A stretch of 64,000 nucleotides of DNA from Candidatus Venteria ishoeyi (GTDB lineage Bacteria > Pseudomonadota > Gammaproteobacteria > Beggiatoales > Beggiatoaceae): assembly GCF_030378065.1 (NCBI RefSeq), contig NZ_JAUCGJ010000010.1, forward strand, positions 38,619 to 102,618, given 5' to 3'. Below, piece after piece: positions 54,717 through 63,941 of the stretch (the first letter of the stretch is position 1; each line of letters begins with the position of its first letter). A program made the translations under genes and the position numbers. The notes beneath the pieces were generated by a model. That model saw nothing but the letters and a program-made list of their open reading frames with translations, had not been told where the DNA came from and ran no database searches.

Positions 54717-54834
54717 GTTATTGGTACCACCTATATCTCGCCAGCTACTCATTGATGAGACTGGGGTGAGCATATCCGGTAAATCGGAGTCGCATGTAAC
54801 TTATTGATTATTGGTGTTAATTGATACGATTGCC

Positions 54835-55488
54835 CTACCACTCATGCCGCACATCCTGTGGCGTTGTTTTGCTGCCATCAATGCGTACGATCCAGGTTAA
54901 TGGCTGCTGTTGATAATAGCCATTAAATAAAATCGCTTCCGGTAATTGATTGACGGCTTTTACTGAGGGTGGCGGCCAAGTCTCTTGCCAACTGCCGTCC
55001 ATGTGCAGGTAACGAAACCCTACGGGAAACGATGCTGTTTCTCCTTCCCAGCGTAATATCGGCCAGCTCGCAGGCTTATCCGTGGCAACACCATAAGCTG
55101 TGACTTTAGACTGGGGACTATAAGTTAAGGTATAGATACCGCTATCTTGCGCTAAAATCCAGCCAAATTGTGTTGGAATACCACTTTCCTGATCCAGAGC
55201 CGCCAGCGTCAGGCCGGAAAACCCTTGCTCATTGCCTTGAAAAATCATGGCATCATGCATTTGAAAAACATGAGGTGTTTTTTCATAATCGGGAATAATT
55301 GCCGCCGTGCTGCTGCGAAACCAGTATTGTTGCATGGTGCCGGTTTGCAAGCCTTCTAATTGCTCGAAAAAACGTGTGCGTAAATTGAGCACGTAACTGA
55401 GGCTGTGAAACAACAACATGCTGACTAAACTGGTAATTACCAATACCACCAACATTTCCAGCAGCGTAAACCCACGATTGTTATTCAT
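54835..55488 (-). CDS. gspJ: Type II secretion minor pseudopilin, GspJ-like
   Basis: 217 residues with the prepilin motif NRG/FTLLEMLVVLVITSLVSMLL. The periplasmic domain has the GspJ length and layout (EQLEGLQTGTMQQYWFRSS, PILRWEGETASFPVGFRYL). GspJ helps start the pseudopilus with GspI and GspK. Normally it sits next to gspI; here it is about 44 kb away, on the other strand, with its ATG inside the last codons of a tyrosine integrase (eight-base overlap). No gspK is present nearby. Confidence 0.85.
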   Translation of the reverse strand: MNNNRGFTLLEMLVVLVITSLVSMLLFHSLSYVLNLRTRFFEQLEGLQTGTMQQYWFRSSTAAIIPDYEKTPHVFQMHDAMIFQGNEQGFSGLTLAALDQESGIPTQFGWILAQDSGIYTLTYSPQSKVTAYGVATDKPASWPILRWEGETASFPVGFRYLHMDGSWQETWPPPSVKAVNQLPEAILFNGYYQQQPLTWIVRIDGSKTTPQDVRHEW

Positions 55489-56674
55489 TACTATTATCAG
55501 CTTGTGCTGTTGTTGCTTCTGTTTCTCGATGGCTTAACATTGCCTGTGTTGCCACTTCCATTGCCTGGCGCACCGGATCGAGATCCAAACGGGCGTAGAT
55601 TTCTGTTGCCGCCAGGGTTTTGTGATTCAGGGTTTTACCAATCACGGAAATATTTGCGCCCGTCACCGCCTGCCAACTGCCCAATGAACGCCGCAAATCA
55701 TGCAAGCGCAAATCTTCAATTTCAGCTTTTTTTAGCAAGTTTTTCCAGGCTTTTTGCGGTGAGGTAAAATGCCCGCTTTTGCTGTTGGCAGGAAAAACAA
55801 ATACCTGCTGTCCGTGTAATTGTTGTCGATTTTTTAATATGGCAACGGCTTCCGGCATTAATGGCAGGCGTTGGGCGCTGCCGTTTTTGGTGCGGGGAAT
55901 CTGCCAGAATGCCGCGTCCAGATTAACTTCCTGCCAACGCATAGCCAAGACATTGGCGCGTCTTGCACCGGTGAGTAATGATAACCAGATATAATCTTTC
56001 AGGGTGTGATTAGGCTCATTTTCCAGGGCGCTGAAAAAACGCGGTAATTCATCAGCCTGTAAAAAACGGGTGCGTGATTGCTCGGAAAATTTCTTAATCC
56101 GTGTCACCGGGTTTTCACTGTCCCAACCCCATTCTATGGCCTTTTCAAAAACACTGTGCAACAGAGAAATTAGACGGTTTGCAGCATATTTTCCGTGTTC
56201 TTCGCCAATGCGGGTGTGCAGGTTTTGCAGCTCAACTTTTTTTAAGCTTGAGAGTTTGTGATTTTTCCAATCCTGCAAATAACGTTGAAACTGGGCCTCA
56301 TCTTCCTGCCAGGAACGTTTATGTGGACGTGCGTAATCCTGCATATAACGCTCAAACAATGCTGTTAGCGTCCATTCTTCGCGGATGCGGCGGCGTTTGT
56401 CATTGGGGTTTTCACCACGGGCAATCGCGGCATTCACTTCAAAAGCCTGCGCCCTGGCTTCATCCAGGGGGACATCGGGAAAGCGGCCCAGGGTAATGCG
56501 CTCTGGTTTAGCGTTAATTTTACGATAAACGATAAAGGTTTTTGTACCCATGCCGGTGATGGCAACACCTAAGCCTTGCACTTTGGTGTCGTAATAATAA
56601 CGCCGTTTGCCCTTCTCCGGCACTGGCAGTTTGTTAAGTTTAGCGGCAGTAAAGCTGAAGCGATTTTCTGTCAT
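55481..56674 (-). CDS. Tyrosine-type site-specific integrase
   Basis: 397 residues. An N-terminal arm-binding domain of the DUF4102 type (FTAAKLNKLPVPEKGKRRYY), a core-binding domain (about 100-190) and a catalytic domain follow. Active-site residues: Arg in LLTGARRANVLAMRW, Lys in PRTKNGSAQRLPL, His-x-x-Arg in LHDLRRSLGSW, His in TLNHKTLAATEIY, and Tyr in EIYARL. It looks intact. No tRNA, attachment repeat, excisionase or phage gene is seen around it. It lies between ridA (eight bases upstream) and gspJ (overlapping), all on one strand. Confidence 0.92.
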   Translation of the reverse strand: MTENRFSFTAAKLNKLPVPEKGKRRYYYDTKVQGLGVAITGMGTKTFIVYRKINAKPERITLGRFPDVPLDEARAQAFEVNAAIARGENPNDKRRRIREEWTLTALFERYMQDYARPHKRSWQEDEAQFQRYLQDWKNHKLSSLKKVELQNLHTRIGEEHGKYAANRLISLLHSVFEKAIEWGWDSENPVTRIKKFSEQSRTRFLQADELPRFFSALENEPNHTLKDYIWLSLLTGARRANVLAMRWQEVNLDAAFWQIPRTKNGSAQRLPLMPEAVAILKNRQQLHGQQVFVFPANSKSGHFTSPQKAWKNLLKKAEIEDLRLHDLRRSLGSWQAVTGANISVIGKTLNHKTLAATEIYARLDLDPVRQAMEVATQAMLSHRETEATTAQADNSNE

Positions 56675-56682
56675 ATTGAATT

Positions 56683-57072
56683 TCAGCCAGCATTAACAAC
56701 CATAATTGCATCCATTTCAACCGCAGCGCCTTTAGGCAAGGCTGCAACACCCACCGCTGCACGCGCAGGATATGGCTGCTGAAAATAGCTTGCCATGATT
56801 TCATTAACCAAAGCAAAATGGCTCAAATCGGTCAGAAAGATATTTAATTTGACGATGTTATTTAAGTCTCCACCTGCTGCCTTGGTAACGGCCTGGAGGT
56901 TATCAAATACCCGCCGAATCTGCTGTGCCATATCACCTTCAACCAAAGTCATGGTTTCAGGTACTAAAGGGATTTGTCCAGAGAGATACACCGTATCCCC
57001 TGCGCGAACAGCTTGCGAATAGGTGCCAATGGCTTGGGGGGCATCATTTGTGCTTATAACATCATAGGTCAT
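56683..57072 (-). CDS. ridA: RidA-family enamine/imine deaminase
   Basis: 129 residues, full length. It has the start [42 protein letters not shown], and the substrate-binding Arg in [20 protein letters not shown](M). RidA hydrolyses reactive 2-aminoacrylate and related enamines. In many gammaproteobacteria it lies between spoT and recG; here the integrase follows it by eight bases. The ~300 bases upstream hold TTTTTCGCA/TGCGAAAAA and GAGTT-CGACAT/ATGTCG-AACTC dyads. Confidence 0.95.
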   Translation of the reverse strand: MTYDVISTNDAPQAIGTYSQAVRAGDTVYLSGQIPLVPETMTLVEGDMAQQIRRVFDNLQAVTKAAGGDLNNIVKLNIFLTDLSHFALVNEIMASYFQQPYPARAAVGVAALPKGAAVEMDAIMVVNAG

Positions 57073-57379
57073 TTCAGTATCCTTGTAAGTGGTTTTGAGC
57101 AGAATTATAACAGGTGTTACGCAAAAGCTTCTTTTTCGCAGGTTTTGAAGGTTTGAAGTGCGAAAAAAACGGCTTGTGCTTCATGCTGCTTCTCATTTGT
57201 GCCTTGCCAAACTTGTGTTATACAAAAAATAGCAGCTACATAATATCTGTTATTAAAAAGCGTATAATAAGGTAACTCGCTGCGAGTTACCTAATCTGAA
57301 TTTATATTTAATATGAGTTCGACATAAGGTTTTTTTATCCCAAAATGTCGAAACTCAGCATCTATATGTTGTTAAGCTT

Positions 57380-58804
57380 GTGGAATTTTTACTAACAGTT
57401 TTATTTGGGTTTATATACACTTTTGCCACACCTACTGAAAATTTGTTGCAGCAGGTGCAAAGAGAAGGCGTGTTGCGGGTTGCGACGCGGCGTAATTTAA
57501 CGACTTATTACCAGGATAGCGAAGGCCAGATTGCCGGTTTGGAATATGAACTGGTACAGCGTTTTGCGCAGGCATTAGGCGTTAAGGCAGAATTTGTGCT
57601 ACCAGAAAAAAATACAGATATCTTGCCTTTAGTCATCAAGCGCCGGGTGCATTTTGCCGCGCCAGGTTTAATTGCAACGGATAACTATCAGAGCAGCATC
57701 CGTCTGGGGCCTAATTACCAATATGCCTCTTTATATGTCATTTATAAGCGCGGTACACACAGGCCGCGCAATCTGAAGCAACTCGGAGAGATGACAGACA
57801 CTTGTCTGCTGGTACCGGCAAATTCACTATATGAAGAACAAGTGCATAAATTGCAGCAGGATTACCCGGATATCAGTTTGCACTGGAAGGCCAGCACGGA
57901 ACAAAATACCCGGCAGATGCTGGCACAGGTGGCACAGCAATATATTAATTTCACCATTGCCAGTGAATATGAACTCAAACGCGCACAGGGTCTGTATCCC
58001 GATATTAAAGAAGCTTTTTTACTTTCTGAAGGCCAAAACCTGTCCTGGATATTCCCGCGTTTTGGGCAGGATGAAAGCCTCTATCTGGCCTCTATTTTAT
58101 TTTTTAACCGCCTGCGTCAAAGCGGGGAACTTGAACAATTGGTTGATCGCTATTACGGTCATACGGAAGATTTTAATTATTACAACATCCGCGTCTTCAA
58201 ACAAAAAATAAAATCACTTTTGCCTACCTATCAAGCCGCGTTTGAAGCGGCGGCTAAAGAATACAACCTGGACTGGCGTTTGCTGGCCGCTGTTGCTTAT
58301 CAGGAATCACACTGGAAAATTGATGCGGTATCTTATACCGGAGTCAAAGGCTTGATGATGCTGACCCAGGAAACGGCAAAACGCATGAAAATCAAAGACC
58401 GCACCGATCCTTTTGAGAGCATTATTGGTGGTGCGCGTTATATCAATTTTCTGTTAAAACGGGTACCGGAAAACGTTACCGGCCCTGATCGCACCTGGAT
58501 GGCGGTTGCCGCCTATAATATTGGGCCAGGGCATGTGGCTGATGCGCGCATACTCACCCGCAAGCAGGGAAAAAACCCTGCTTTCTGGCATGAAGTGCGC
58601 TCCTATTTGTATAAACTCAGTCAACCGCATTGGCACAGACAGACCAAACATGGTTATGCGCGTGGTTTTGAAGCGGTGGCGTATGTCAAAAATGTACGCA
58701 ATTTTTATGATGTGTTAAAACGTGAGCAACCCACTGTCAGCACATCGGCAGAAAAAGAGGCAGCAGCAAAAAAATTGCTGGATATTAAGACGCCCACACT
58801 TTAA
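57380..58804 (+). CDS. mltF: Membrane-bound lytic transglycosylase F (MltF)
   Basis: 474 residues from a GTG at 57380, starting with a hydrophobic signal (FLLTVLFGFIYTFATP). The N-terminal half is the ABC-binding-like regulatory domain (GVLRVATRRNLTTYYQD, FAAPGLIATDNYQSS). The C-terminal half is the SLT catalytic domain: Glu in AAVAYQESHWKIDAVS, GVKGLMMLTQETA and VAAYNIGPGHVADA. MltF cleaves peptidoglycan glycan strands and its first domain modulates activity by binding muropeptides. No lipobox is visible, and the ribosome site is weak. Confidence 0.92.
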   Translation: MEFLLTVLFGFIYTFATPTENLLQQVQREGVLRVATRRNLTTYYQDSEGQIAGLEYELVQRFAQALGVKAEFVLPEKNTDILPLVIKRRVHFAAPGLIATDNYQSSIRLGPNYQYASLYVIYKRGTHRPRNLKQLGEMTDTCLLVPANSLYEEQVHKLQQDYPDISLHWKASTEQNTRQMLAQVAQQYINFTIASEYELKRAQGLYPDIKEAFLLSEGQNLSWIFPRFGQDESLYLASILFFNRLRQSGELEQLVDRYYGHTEDFNYYNIRVFKQKIKSLLPTYQAAFEAAAKEYNLDWRLLAAVAYQESHWKIDAVSYTGVKGLMMLTQETAKRMKIKDRTDPFESIIGGARYINFLLKRVPENVTGPDRTWMAVAAYNIGPGHVADARILTRKQGKNPAFWHEVRSYLYKLSQPHWHRQTKHGYARGFEAVAYVKNVRNFYDVLKREQPTVSTSAEKEAAAKKLLDIKTPTL

Positions 58805-58854
58805 AAAAATCTGTATTTATTGCACAATAAAATCTTTTACGTTGCAGGAATCTA

Positions 58855-59580
58855 ATGTCTGCTCAACTTCCTCTGGCTTTTCGCTGGCAAGTCCCTTCCC
58901 AGTCTTTTAGTAATTATATTGCTAAAAGCAACCAAACTGTTTATCAAACACTGTTACAGGTGCTTGATAAAAAAGAAGAACTCTCCATGTATCTATGGGG
59001 GGAAAGCGGCACGGGTAAAAGCCACTTATTACAGGCCGCCAGCCAGTACGCCTCCGCACGCAATCAAATACCGGTTTATTTGCCATTCAGTCAATTGCAA
59101 CACATTTCACCTGACGCGCTTGATGGCCTGGAAACCGTAGATCTGGTGTGCCTTGATGATATTCAGCAGATTACAAGCTCATCACCAGCCATGTTATTGG
59201 AATGGGAACAGGCTTTGTTCGGATTATTTAATCGTCTGCATGAAAATCAGGTGCCATTACTGATAACAGCTAATACTCAAGTGCAGTCTCTGGGGCTAAA
59301 CCTGGAGGATTTGGTTTCCCGTCTGAGCTGGGGTTATAGCTTCAAACTAGAACCTTTGCCGGAAAATTGTAAACGCATCATTTTACAAAAATATGCAACC
59401 AGCCTGGGTTTATCGTTGCCTGATAAGGTTGCGGATTATTTATTATCACATCACCCGGAAAACTTAAAACAATTAATTATTTATCTGGATAAACTGAATT
59501 ATGCCTCACTGGCAAAAAAACGGCGTTTGAGTATCCCTTTTATCCGCGAGGTGCTGAACGATAGATTTTCAGGCGAGTGA
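58855..59580 (+). CDS. hda: DnaA regulatory inactivator Hda
   Basis: 241 residues, DnaA-like AAA+ domain. The N-terminal QLPLAF is the beta-clamp-binding motif, Walker A is WGESGTGKSHLL, Walker B LVCLDDIQQI, and the sensor/lid region LSWGYSFKLEPL. Hda with the loaded clamp stimulates ATP hydrolysis by DnaA to block re-initiation. It begins about 50 bases after mltF. Confidence 0.94.
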   Translation: MSAQLPLAFRWQVPSQSFSNYIAKSNQTVYQTLLQVLDKKEELSMYLWGESGTGKSHLLQAASQYASARNQIPVYLPFSQLQHISPDALDGLETVDLVCLDDIQQITSSSPAMLLEWEQALFGLFNRLHENQVPLLITANTQVQSLGLNLEDLVSRLSWGYSFKLEPLPENCKRIILQKYATSLGLSLPDKVADYLLSHHPENLKQLIIYLDKLNYASLAKKRRLSIPFIREVLNDRFSGE

Positions 59581-59736
59581 TTTACGGGCTATGGTGCTTG
59601 CTGAGGTGTTTTCGGGGCTTGGTTTGGCAGTTTGAACCCTGAAAATCTATATTTTAGATAATCTATGGCAGCCTTAGTAGGGTAGGCGAAATACCGCCGT
59701 ATAATTTGTTTTTTATACAGTCTTAATCGGCATTTT

Positions 59737-59828
59737 GCCCACCATTTTAAGGGTGTGGAAAAAATGGTGGGCATTGTCTGTGTTGATTTCAGTGCCAATA
59801 CAAAGTTTATTGGACAGACAACGCCCAC
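59737..59828. repeat. Intergenic inverted repeats of the GCCCACC type
   Basis: GCCCACCATTTT and AAAATGGTGGGC form a hairpin at 59737-59772; GTGGGCATTGTCTG (59767-59780) also pairs with CAGACAACGCCCAC (59815-59828) with one mismatch, so two alternative foldings exist. It lies in the 484-base gap after hda. Confidence 0.65.
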
Positions 59829-59885
59829 CCTGCTTGGCTCAACAAGGTACGTCTGAAATGTTAGCTTTACACAAAGTTTATACTA

Positions 59886-60045
59886 AGGAGCGAGAATTTT
59901 ATAACTTCAGCAACTTGGCTGGTCTTTTTCTCCATTTTCTGCGTTATGAAAACAGTTACATAGCTTGCTATGCGCCTGTTTTCACGCCTTGAAAATGAAC
60001 AAAAATCCTGCGCCCAGCTTCTGTATTTATTTCATCCTCACTCCT
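59886..60045. mobile_element. MITE-like element, copy D (near full length, reverse orientation)
   Basis: 160 bases from AGGAGCGAGAATTTTATAAC to ATTTCATCCTCACTCCT, with the interior ACATAGCTTGCTATGCGCC dyad. Same orientation as copy C and opposite to B. Its right end is 18 bases before a small ORF that looks truncated. Confidence 0.85.
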
Positions 60046-60063
60046 AATCTAAATCATCAACTG

Positions 60064-60270
60064 ATGATCCAATTACCGTCAGAATTCGATGCCTATCGGG
60101 AGGTTGAAATTATTGTACTGCCAGTCGAGTCCCATGTGGGTGATAACAAATCTTTATCGACACATGAATTCATTCAACGCTTCGCTGGTGCTATTCCTGA
60201 TTTTCCTGATTTAGAATCATCTGGAGAATTACAGGAATGTGGTAAGGCGGATAAGGCATACCGCCATTAA
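60064..60270 (+). pseudogene. Small ORF, possibly antitoxin-like and 5' truncated by the MITE
   Basis: 68 residues from the ATG at 60064: IQLPSEFDAYREVEIIVLPVE, then an acidic tail. The first strand pair resembles the middle of small antitoxin-like proteins, whose usual first residues are missing; the MITE-like copy D ends 18 bases upstream. No ribosome site and no toxin gene follow. A GTCGTAT/ATACGAC dyad follows the stop. Confidence 0.4.
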
Positions 60271-60409
60271 GTCGTATGACGCTACGCTTATACGACCTAC
60301 ACGCTAAATTTATTGTCTGATCTAAGTTAGCACAGGCGATAAGATTAATTTTATGGGTGGTGCCAATGTGCGCTGCGTAAGAAATTAAACAGGGTAGAAG
60401 GGGAGAATA

Positions 60410-60793
60410 ATGAAAAATAATATCAGAGTATTCATGACAAGCCTGGTGTTTATATCCACTTTCGTATTGTGCTGTCAGTCAGAAGTGTTGGCAGGAACAA
60501 AACCAAGTGCGGTAAAATCCAAAATGGAAGCCTGTGCGGATGCCGTTGAAAACCTTGAGGAAGCCAGCGATGATTTTTTGGACACAGTCAATAGAGTAAA
60601 AGCAACAATCGATCAGCCGGTAGATGAGCAGGCTGAATTAAGTAACAAGCAGTGGCAAAAATTGATTACCAAGCCGCGCTCAGAAGCCTGGCGCAAAGAA
60701 AAAGATGAACTCAAAGCTGCCGTGAAAGCGTACCAGACAAATTGTAAAGGCATTACCAAAGCCATTAAAAATATGGAAAAACCAGCAGAATAA
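60410..60793 (+). CDS. Small exported helical protein
   Basis: 127 residues with a signal peptide (VFMTSLVFISTFVLCCQSEVLA) and a helical, charged mature part with two cysteines (EACADAV and QTNCKG) that could form a disulfide. GGGGAG lies just before the ATG. No family recognised. It lies 15 bases before the AAA ATPase gene, so the two are probably co-transcribed. Confidence 0.75.
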   Translation: MKNNIRVFMTSLVFISTFVLCCQSEVLAGTKPSAVKSKMEACADAVENLEEASDDFLDTVNRVKATIDQPVDEQAELSNKQWQKLITKPRSEAWRKEKDELKAAVKAYQTNCKGITKAIKNMEKPAE

Positions 60794-60808
60794 CCTGGAT
60801 TTATCACA

Positions 60809-62695
60809 ATGAAACTAAGCCGGATTACCAACGCTGCAAGCACGCAACAAACCCTGGAAAATCTGCTGGGTCAGCATCGCAAAATCAAGCAACGCAGCCT
60901 GAGTTTGCAACTCGACAGTTTTTTACAGGATTTGCGCCAATATCATCAGGAAACTGTGCCCGCGTTTCAGGCATATCGGCAATTGCGCCAGCAAATCATT
61001 ACGCAGGAGCGTCAGGCTTTGCGTCTGGAAAGTTTTAAGCCTGTGCCCTTGTCCAGTTTTGTGCGTAATCGCTTAATCAACGAGGTGTATCTGCCGATTA
61101 TTGGTGATAACTTTGCCAAACAAATGGGCGCGGCGGGTGACAGTAAACGTACCGACTTAATGGGTATGTTATTGCTGATTTCACCGCCGGGATATGGCAA
61201 AACCACCTTGATGGAATATCTGGCACAGCGCCTGGGCCTGATTTTTATGAAAATCAACTGCCCGACCCTGGGCCATAGCGTGGTGTCTATTGACCCGCAG
61301 GAAGCGCCTAACGCCACCGCCAGACAGGAACTGGAAAAGCTTAATCTGGCTTTGGAGATGGGCAATAACGTCATGCTGTACCTGGATGATATTCAGCATA
61401 GTAACCCGGAGTTTTTGCAGAAGTTTATTTCCATGGCGGATGCCCAGCGCAAGATTGAAGGCGTGTGGCGCGGTCAGCCCAAAACCTATGATTTGCGCGG
61501 CAAGCGTTTTTGTATTGCGATGGCGGGTAATCCTTATACGGAATCTGGCGAGACCTTTAAAATTCCTGACATGCTGGCAAACCGTGCCGATATTTATAAT
61601 CTGGGTGATGTGCTTAGTGGGCGCGAACAGGCGTTTGCCCTGAGTTATCTGGAAAATGCCCTAACCTCCAATCAGGTGTTAGCGCCGCTGGCAAACCGCG
61701 ATCCCGAAGATGTCTACCGTTTGATTCGTCTGGCGCAGGGCGAAGAAGTACCGGGTTCGGAGTTTTCTCATGCTTATGGCGCAACGGAACTGAATGAAAT
61801 TTTGGCGGTATTGCGTAAGTTGTTCCGGGTGCAGGAAGTGCTATTGAAAGTGAATCAGCAATATATCGCCTCTGCGGCTCAGGCCAATGAGTACCGCACC
61901 GAGCCACCGTTTAAGTTGCAAGGCAGTTACCGCAACATGAATAAGCTGGCGGAAAAAGTGGTTGCAGTGATGAATGAGGAAGAACTGGAAAACCTGATTA
62001 CTGATCATTATCAGGGCGAGGCGCAAACCCTGACCTCAGGGGCTGAGGAAAATCTGCTGAAACTGGCGGAACTGCGCGGCATCATGAGTTCAGCAGAAAA
62101 ACAGCGTTGGCAGACGATTAAAAACCAGTTTAACCGGCGGCAGAGTCTGGGTGATCCGGATCAAGACCCAACGCAGCAGGTGATTAATCAGCTTAGTCTG
62201 CTCGGTGATCAGCTTAAACAGATTAATCAAACCTTGAGTACAACGCCAACGGCGGATAGTATTGATTCAACATCACAGGCTGAGATGCCCACAGCAGAAA
62301 TTTTACAGCCTGCGCTGGAAGGCGTGACCAAACAGCTTGCAGGCATTCAAAAAGCATTGCAACAAGCCACACAAAAATCATCCGGTACACAGGATACAGC
62401 GGCCTTGCTAAAACATTTCAGTCAGGCGCTGAAAGACTTCAAACCCGTAAGCCTGTCGCAGCCGGAACCTAATGTACAGGTGGTGAATCAGTTGCCTGCC
62501 GGTATGGATACCGCAGTACAGCAATTGGTGGCAATGATTGATGAAACGCTGTTACCGATAGTACACAGTTTTGAGCGTAAGTCGCGCATGGATTTGGTGT
62601 TATGGAATCGCTTGAAAGAGGTTTCAGAAACCTTAAAAGAAGTGCAGGGCATGAGCGCGAAGTTATTAAAGCGGCGGAGTAATTACACACCCTAA
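60809..62695 (+). CDS. AAA+ ATPase resembling the C-terminal half of DUF3686-type DNA-repair ATPases
   Basis: 628 residues. A helical N terminus (1-80) is followed by a AAA module: Walker A ISPPGYGKTTLMEYL at about 124-138, Walker B VMLYLDDIQHS at about 188-198, then AMAGNPYTESGETFKIPDML and ANRADIYNLGDVL. The same segments occur near the end of very large (over 1,500-residue) ATPases annotated as DNA repair ATPase. Here they form a free-standing protein with a C-terminal helical ~200 residues rich in Gln and Thr. The DNA-repair label is weak; cargo unknown. Confidence 0.72.
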   Translation: MKLSRITNAASTQQTLENLLGQHRKIKQRSLSLQLDSFLQDLRQYHQETVPAFQAYRQLRQQIITQERQALRLESFKPVPLSSFVRNRLINEVYLPIIGDNFAKQMGAAGDSKRTDLMGMLLLISPPGYGKTTLMEYLAQRLGLIFMKINCPTLGHSVVSIDPQEAPNATARQELEKLNLALEMGNNVMLYLDDIQHSNPEFLQKFISMADAQRKIEGVWRGQPKTYDLRGKRFCIAMAGNPYTESGETFKIPDMLANRADIYNLGDVLSGREQAFALSYLENALTSNQVLAPLANRDPEDVYRLIRLAQGEEVPGSEFSHAYGATELNEILAVLRKLFRVQEVLLKVNQQYIASAAQANEYRTEPPFKLQGSYRNMNKLAEKVVAVMNEEELENLITDHYQGEAQTLTSGAEENLLKLAELRGIMSSAEKQRWQTIKNQFNRRQSLGDPDQDPTQQVINQLSLLGDQLKQINQTLSTTPTADSIDSTSQAEMPTAEILQPALEGVTKQLAGIQKALQQATQKSSGTQDTAALLKHFSQALKDFKPVSLSQPEPNVQVVNQLPAGMDTAVQQLVAMIDETLLPIVHSFERKSRMDLVLWNRLKEVSETLKEVQGMSAKLLKRRSNYTP

Positions 62696-62838
62696 ATAAC
62701 CCTAACGGGGTTGCGGTGAGTTGATGTAGGTTTGTAGGAATGTTTCCACTCGTCAAACACCAAAATGAAATTTAAGCGGCTGCAAACGTTCCGGTCTGGT
62801 TTATAAAATCCGACTGGCTTATAGAACAAGCAGTGAGT

Positions 62839-62912
62839 AGCCCGGATGGAGTTTACGAAATCCGGGGAATAATGTTCTTTAATCCTGGATTCTGCTTCCT
62901 TTCATCCGGGTT
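62839..62912. repeat. REP-like inverted repeat
   Basis: AGCCCGGATG and CATCCGGGTT are inverted, with an inner AAATCCGGGG/CCTGGATT pair. This is a common REP-like sequence in proteobacteria. The rest of the 313-base gap before the next gene holds nothing else recognisable. Confidence 0.6.
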
Positions 62913-63008
62913 GCTTGCTGTCTTCATCTCTAGCAATTATTGCCAATAGTTCTGAAATTTCTATTCTGTCTATACCTGTTTTTAATAATTGCATAAGTCC
63001 TTTTTAGT

Positions 63009-63941
63009 TTATTTATCTCTTTTGCCTTTTAAGTGCTTACCGATATAACCAATATAAATGACAGATTTCTGTTCAATAAAATAAATCCTGTTTCCGTGAG
63101 GGAGGCTTTTTATATGGTTTTCAATAAATACTTTTTCACCTGAAATTGTAAATAATCTTATTTTTCTTAATTCTGGATTGGTATGAACTGTCGTACTTTC
63201 CCCACTATAATTAAAATCAGTGATTAATTTTCGATTAGTTTCAATATCCCGTAACAGGCTAATAGCATGTTGAAATATTGTTTTATCCAGGTTTTTTATT
63301 TGGGACTCAATTTCTGGGCAAAATTTTATTTTTTTAGGAAAGTAGCTATCTCGATTATCCCAAAAATTATCTTGGGTAATATTGAGTCTATTTTCTATTT
63401 CTATAGCATCAAAAAAATTTTTATGAGACTTAATATGTCCACAATTTGAGGTGTGTTTTACAGAGATTAAAGTTTCCTCTATACAGCCATCATCTTTTAA
63501 AGTTTCTTTGTTTAAAACTACATTATCAGTGCTCCATTGTGCATGGGTAAAAAAACTAACCACTACTGTATTCCAAATATCACCACAGGCTAAACCACCA
63601 TCTGTTGCTTGATTTTTATAAAAATATTCACAATAATTTAGGTGGTTGAATTGTGCTGACTCTTGTTCTTTTATAATTGGTGTTTCAATCGTAATGATTG
63701 TATTAGCAATAAAGCTTTTTAATCTTGTTTTAAATTCTCTATCTGTTTGTTGTCCTATAAATTGTGGGAAATTTGTTGTATTTAGAATGTGATAATGTTT
63801 AAAATCATTACTCATTCTGATTTTGCTAAAACCATGTTGCTTTAATTCAACTAATAATTGAAAAAAATTGATAAAATTAGCCTGTGCAGTATGTGCTTGC
63901 AGTGGTAACGACAGTTCATTGAAAATAGAGAAATTTACCAT
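63009..63941 (-). CDS. Uncharacterised A+T-rich protein, probable partner of an upstream ATPase
   Basis: 310 residues. I do not recognise a named family. The N-terminal half (KIRMSNDFKHYHILNTTNFP and DREFKTRLKSFIANTIITIE) is mixed alpha/beta. The last ~55 residues (KVFIENHIKSLPHGNRIYFI, then VIYIGYIGKHL) resemble the strand-rich end of RelE-like toxins. The gene is far more A+T rich than its neighbours, a sign of transfer. Its ATG overlaps the stop of an upstream gene (ATGGTAA), so the two work as a unit. A toxin or effector role in a two-gene defence module is inference. Confidence 0.65.
   Translation of the reverse strand: MVNFSIFNELSLPLQAHTAQANFINFFQLLVELKQHGFSKIRMSNDFKHYHILNTTNFPQFIGQQTDREFKTRLKSFIANTIITIETPIIKEQESAQFNHLNYCEYFYKNQATDGGLACGDIWNTVVVSFFTHAQWSTDNVVLNKETLKDDGCIEETLISVKHTSNCGHIKSHKNFFDAIEIENRLNITQDNFWDNRDSYFPKKIKFCPEIESQIKNLDKTIFQHAISLLRDIETNRKLITDFNYSGESTTVHTNPELRKIRLFTISGEKVFIENHIKSLPHGNRIYFIEQKSVIYIGYIGKHLKGKRDK

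Noticed and set aside
55481..56674. Prophage or integrative element around the integrase
   Set aside because: Neighbours are ridA, gspJ, mltF and hda; no phage structural, excisionase or tRNA target was seen, so only a lone integrase can be supported.
59965..60063. Upstream extension of the small ORF at 60064
   Set aside because: It lies within the MITE-like element and is simply its translation.
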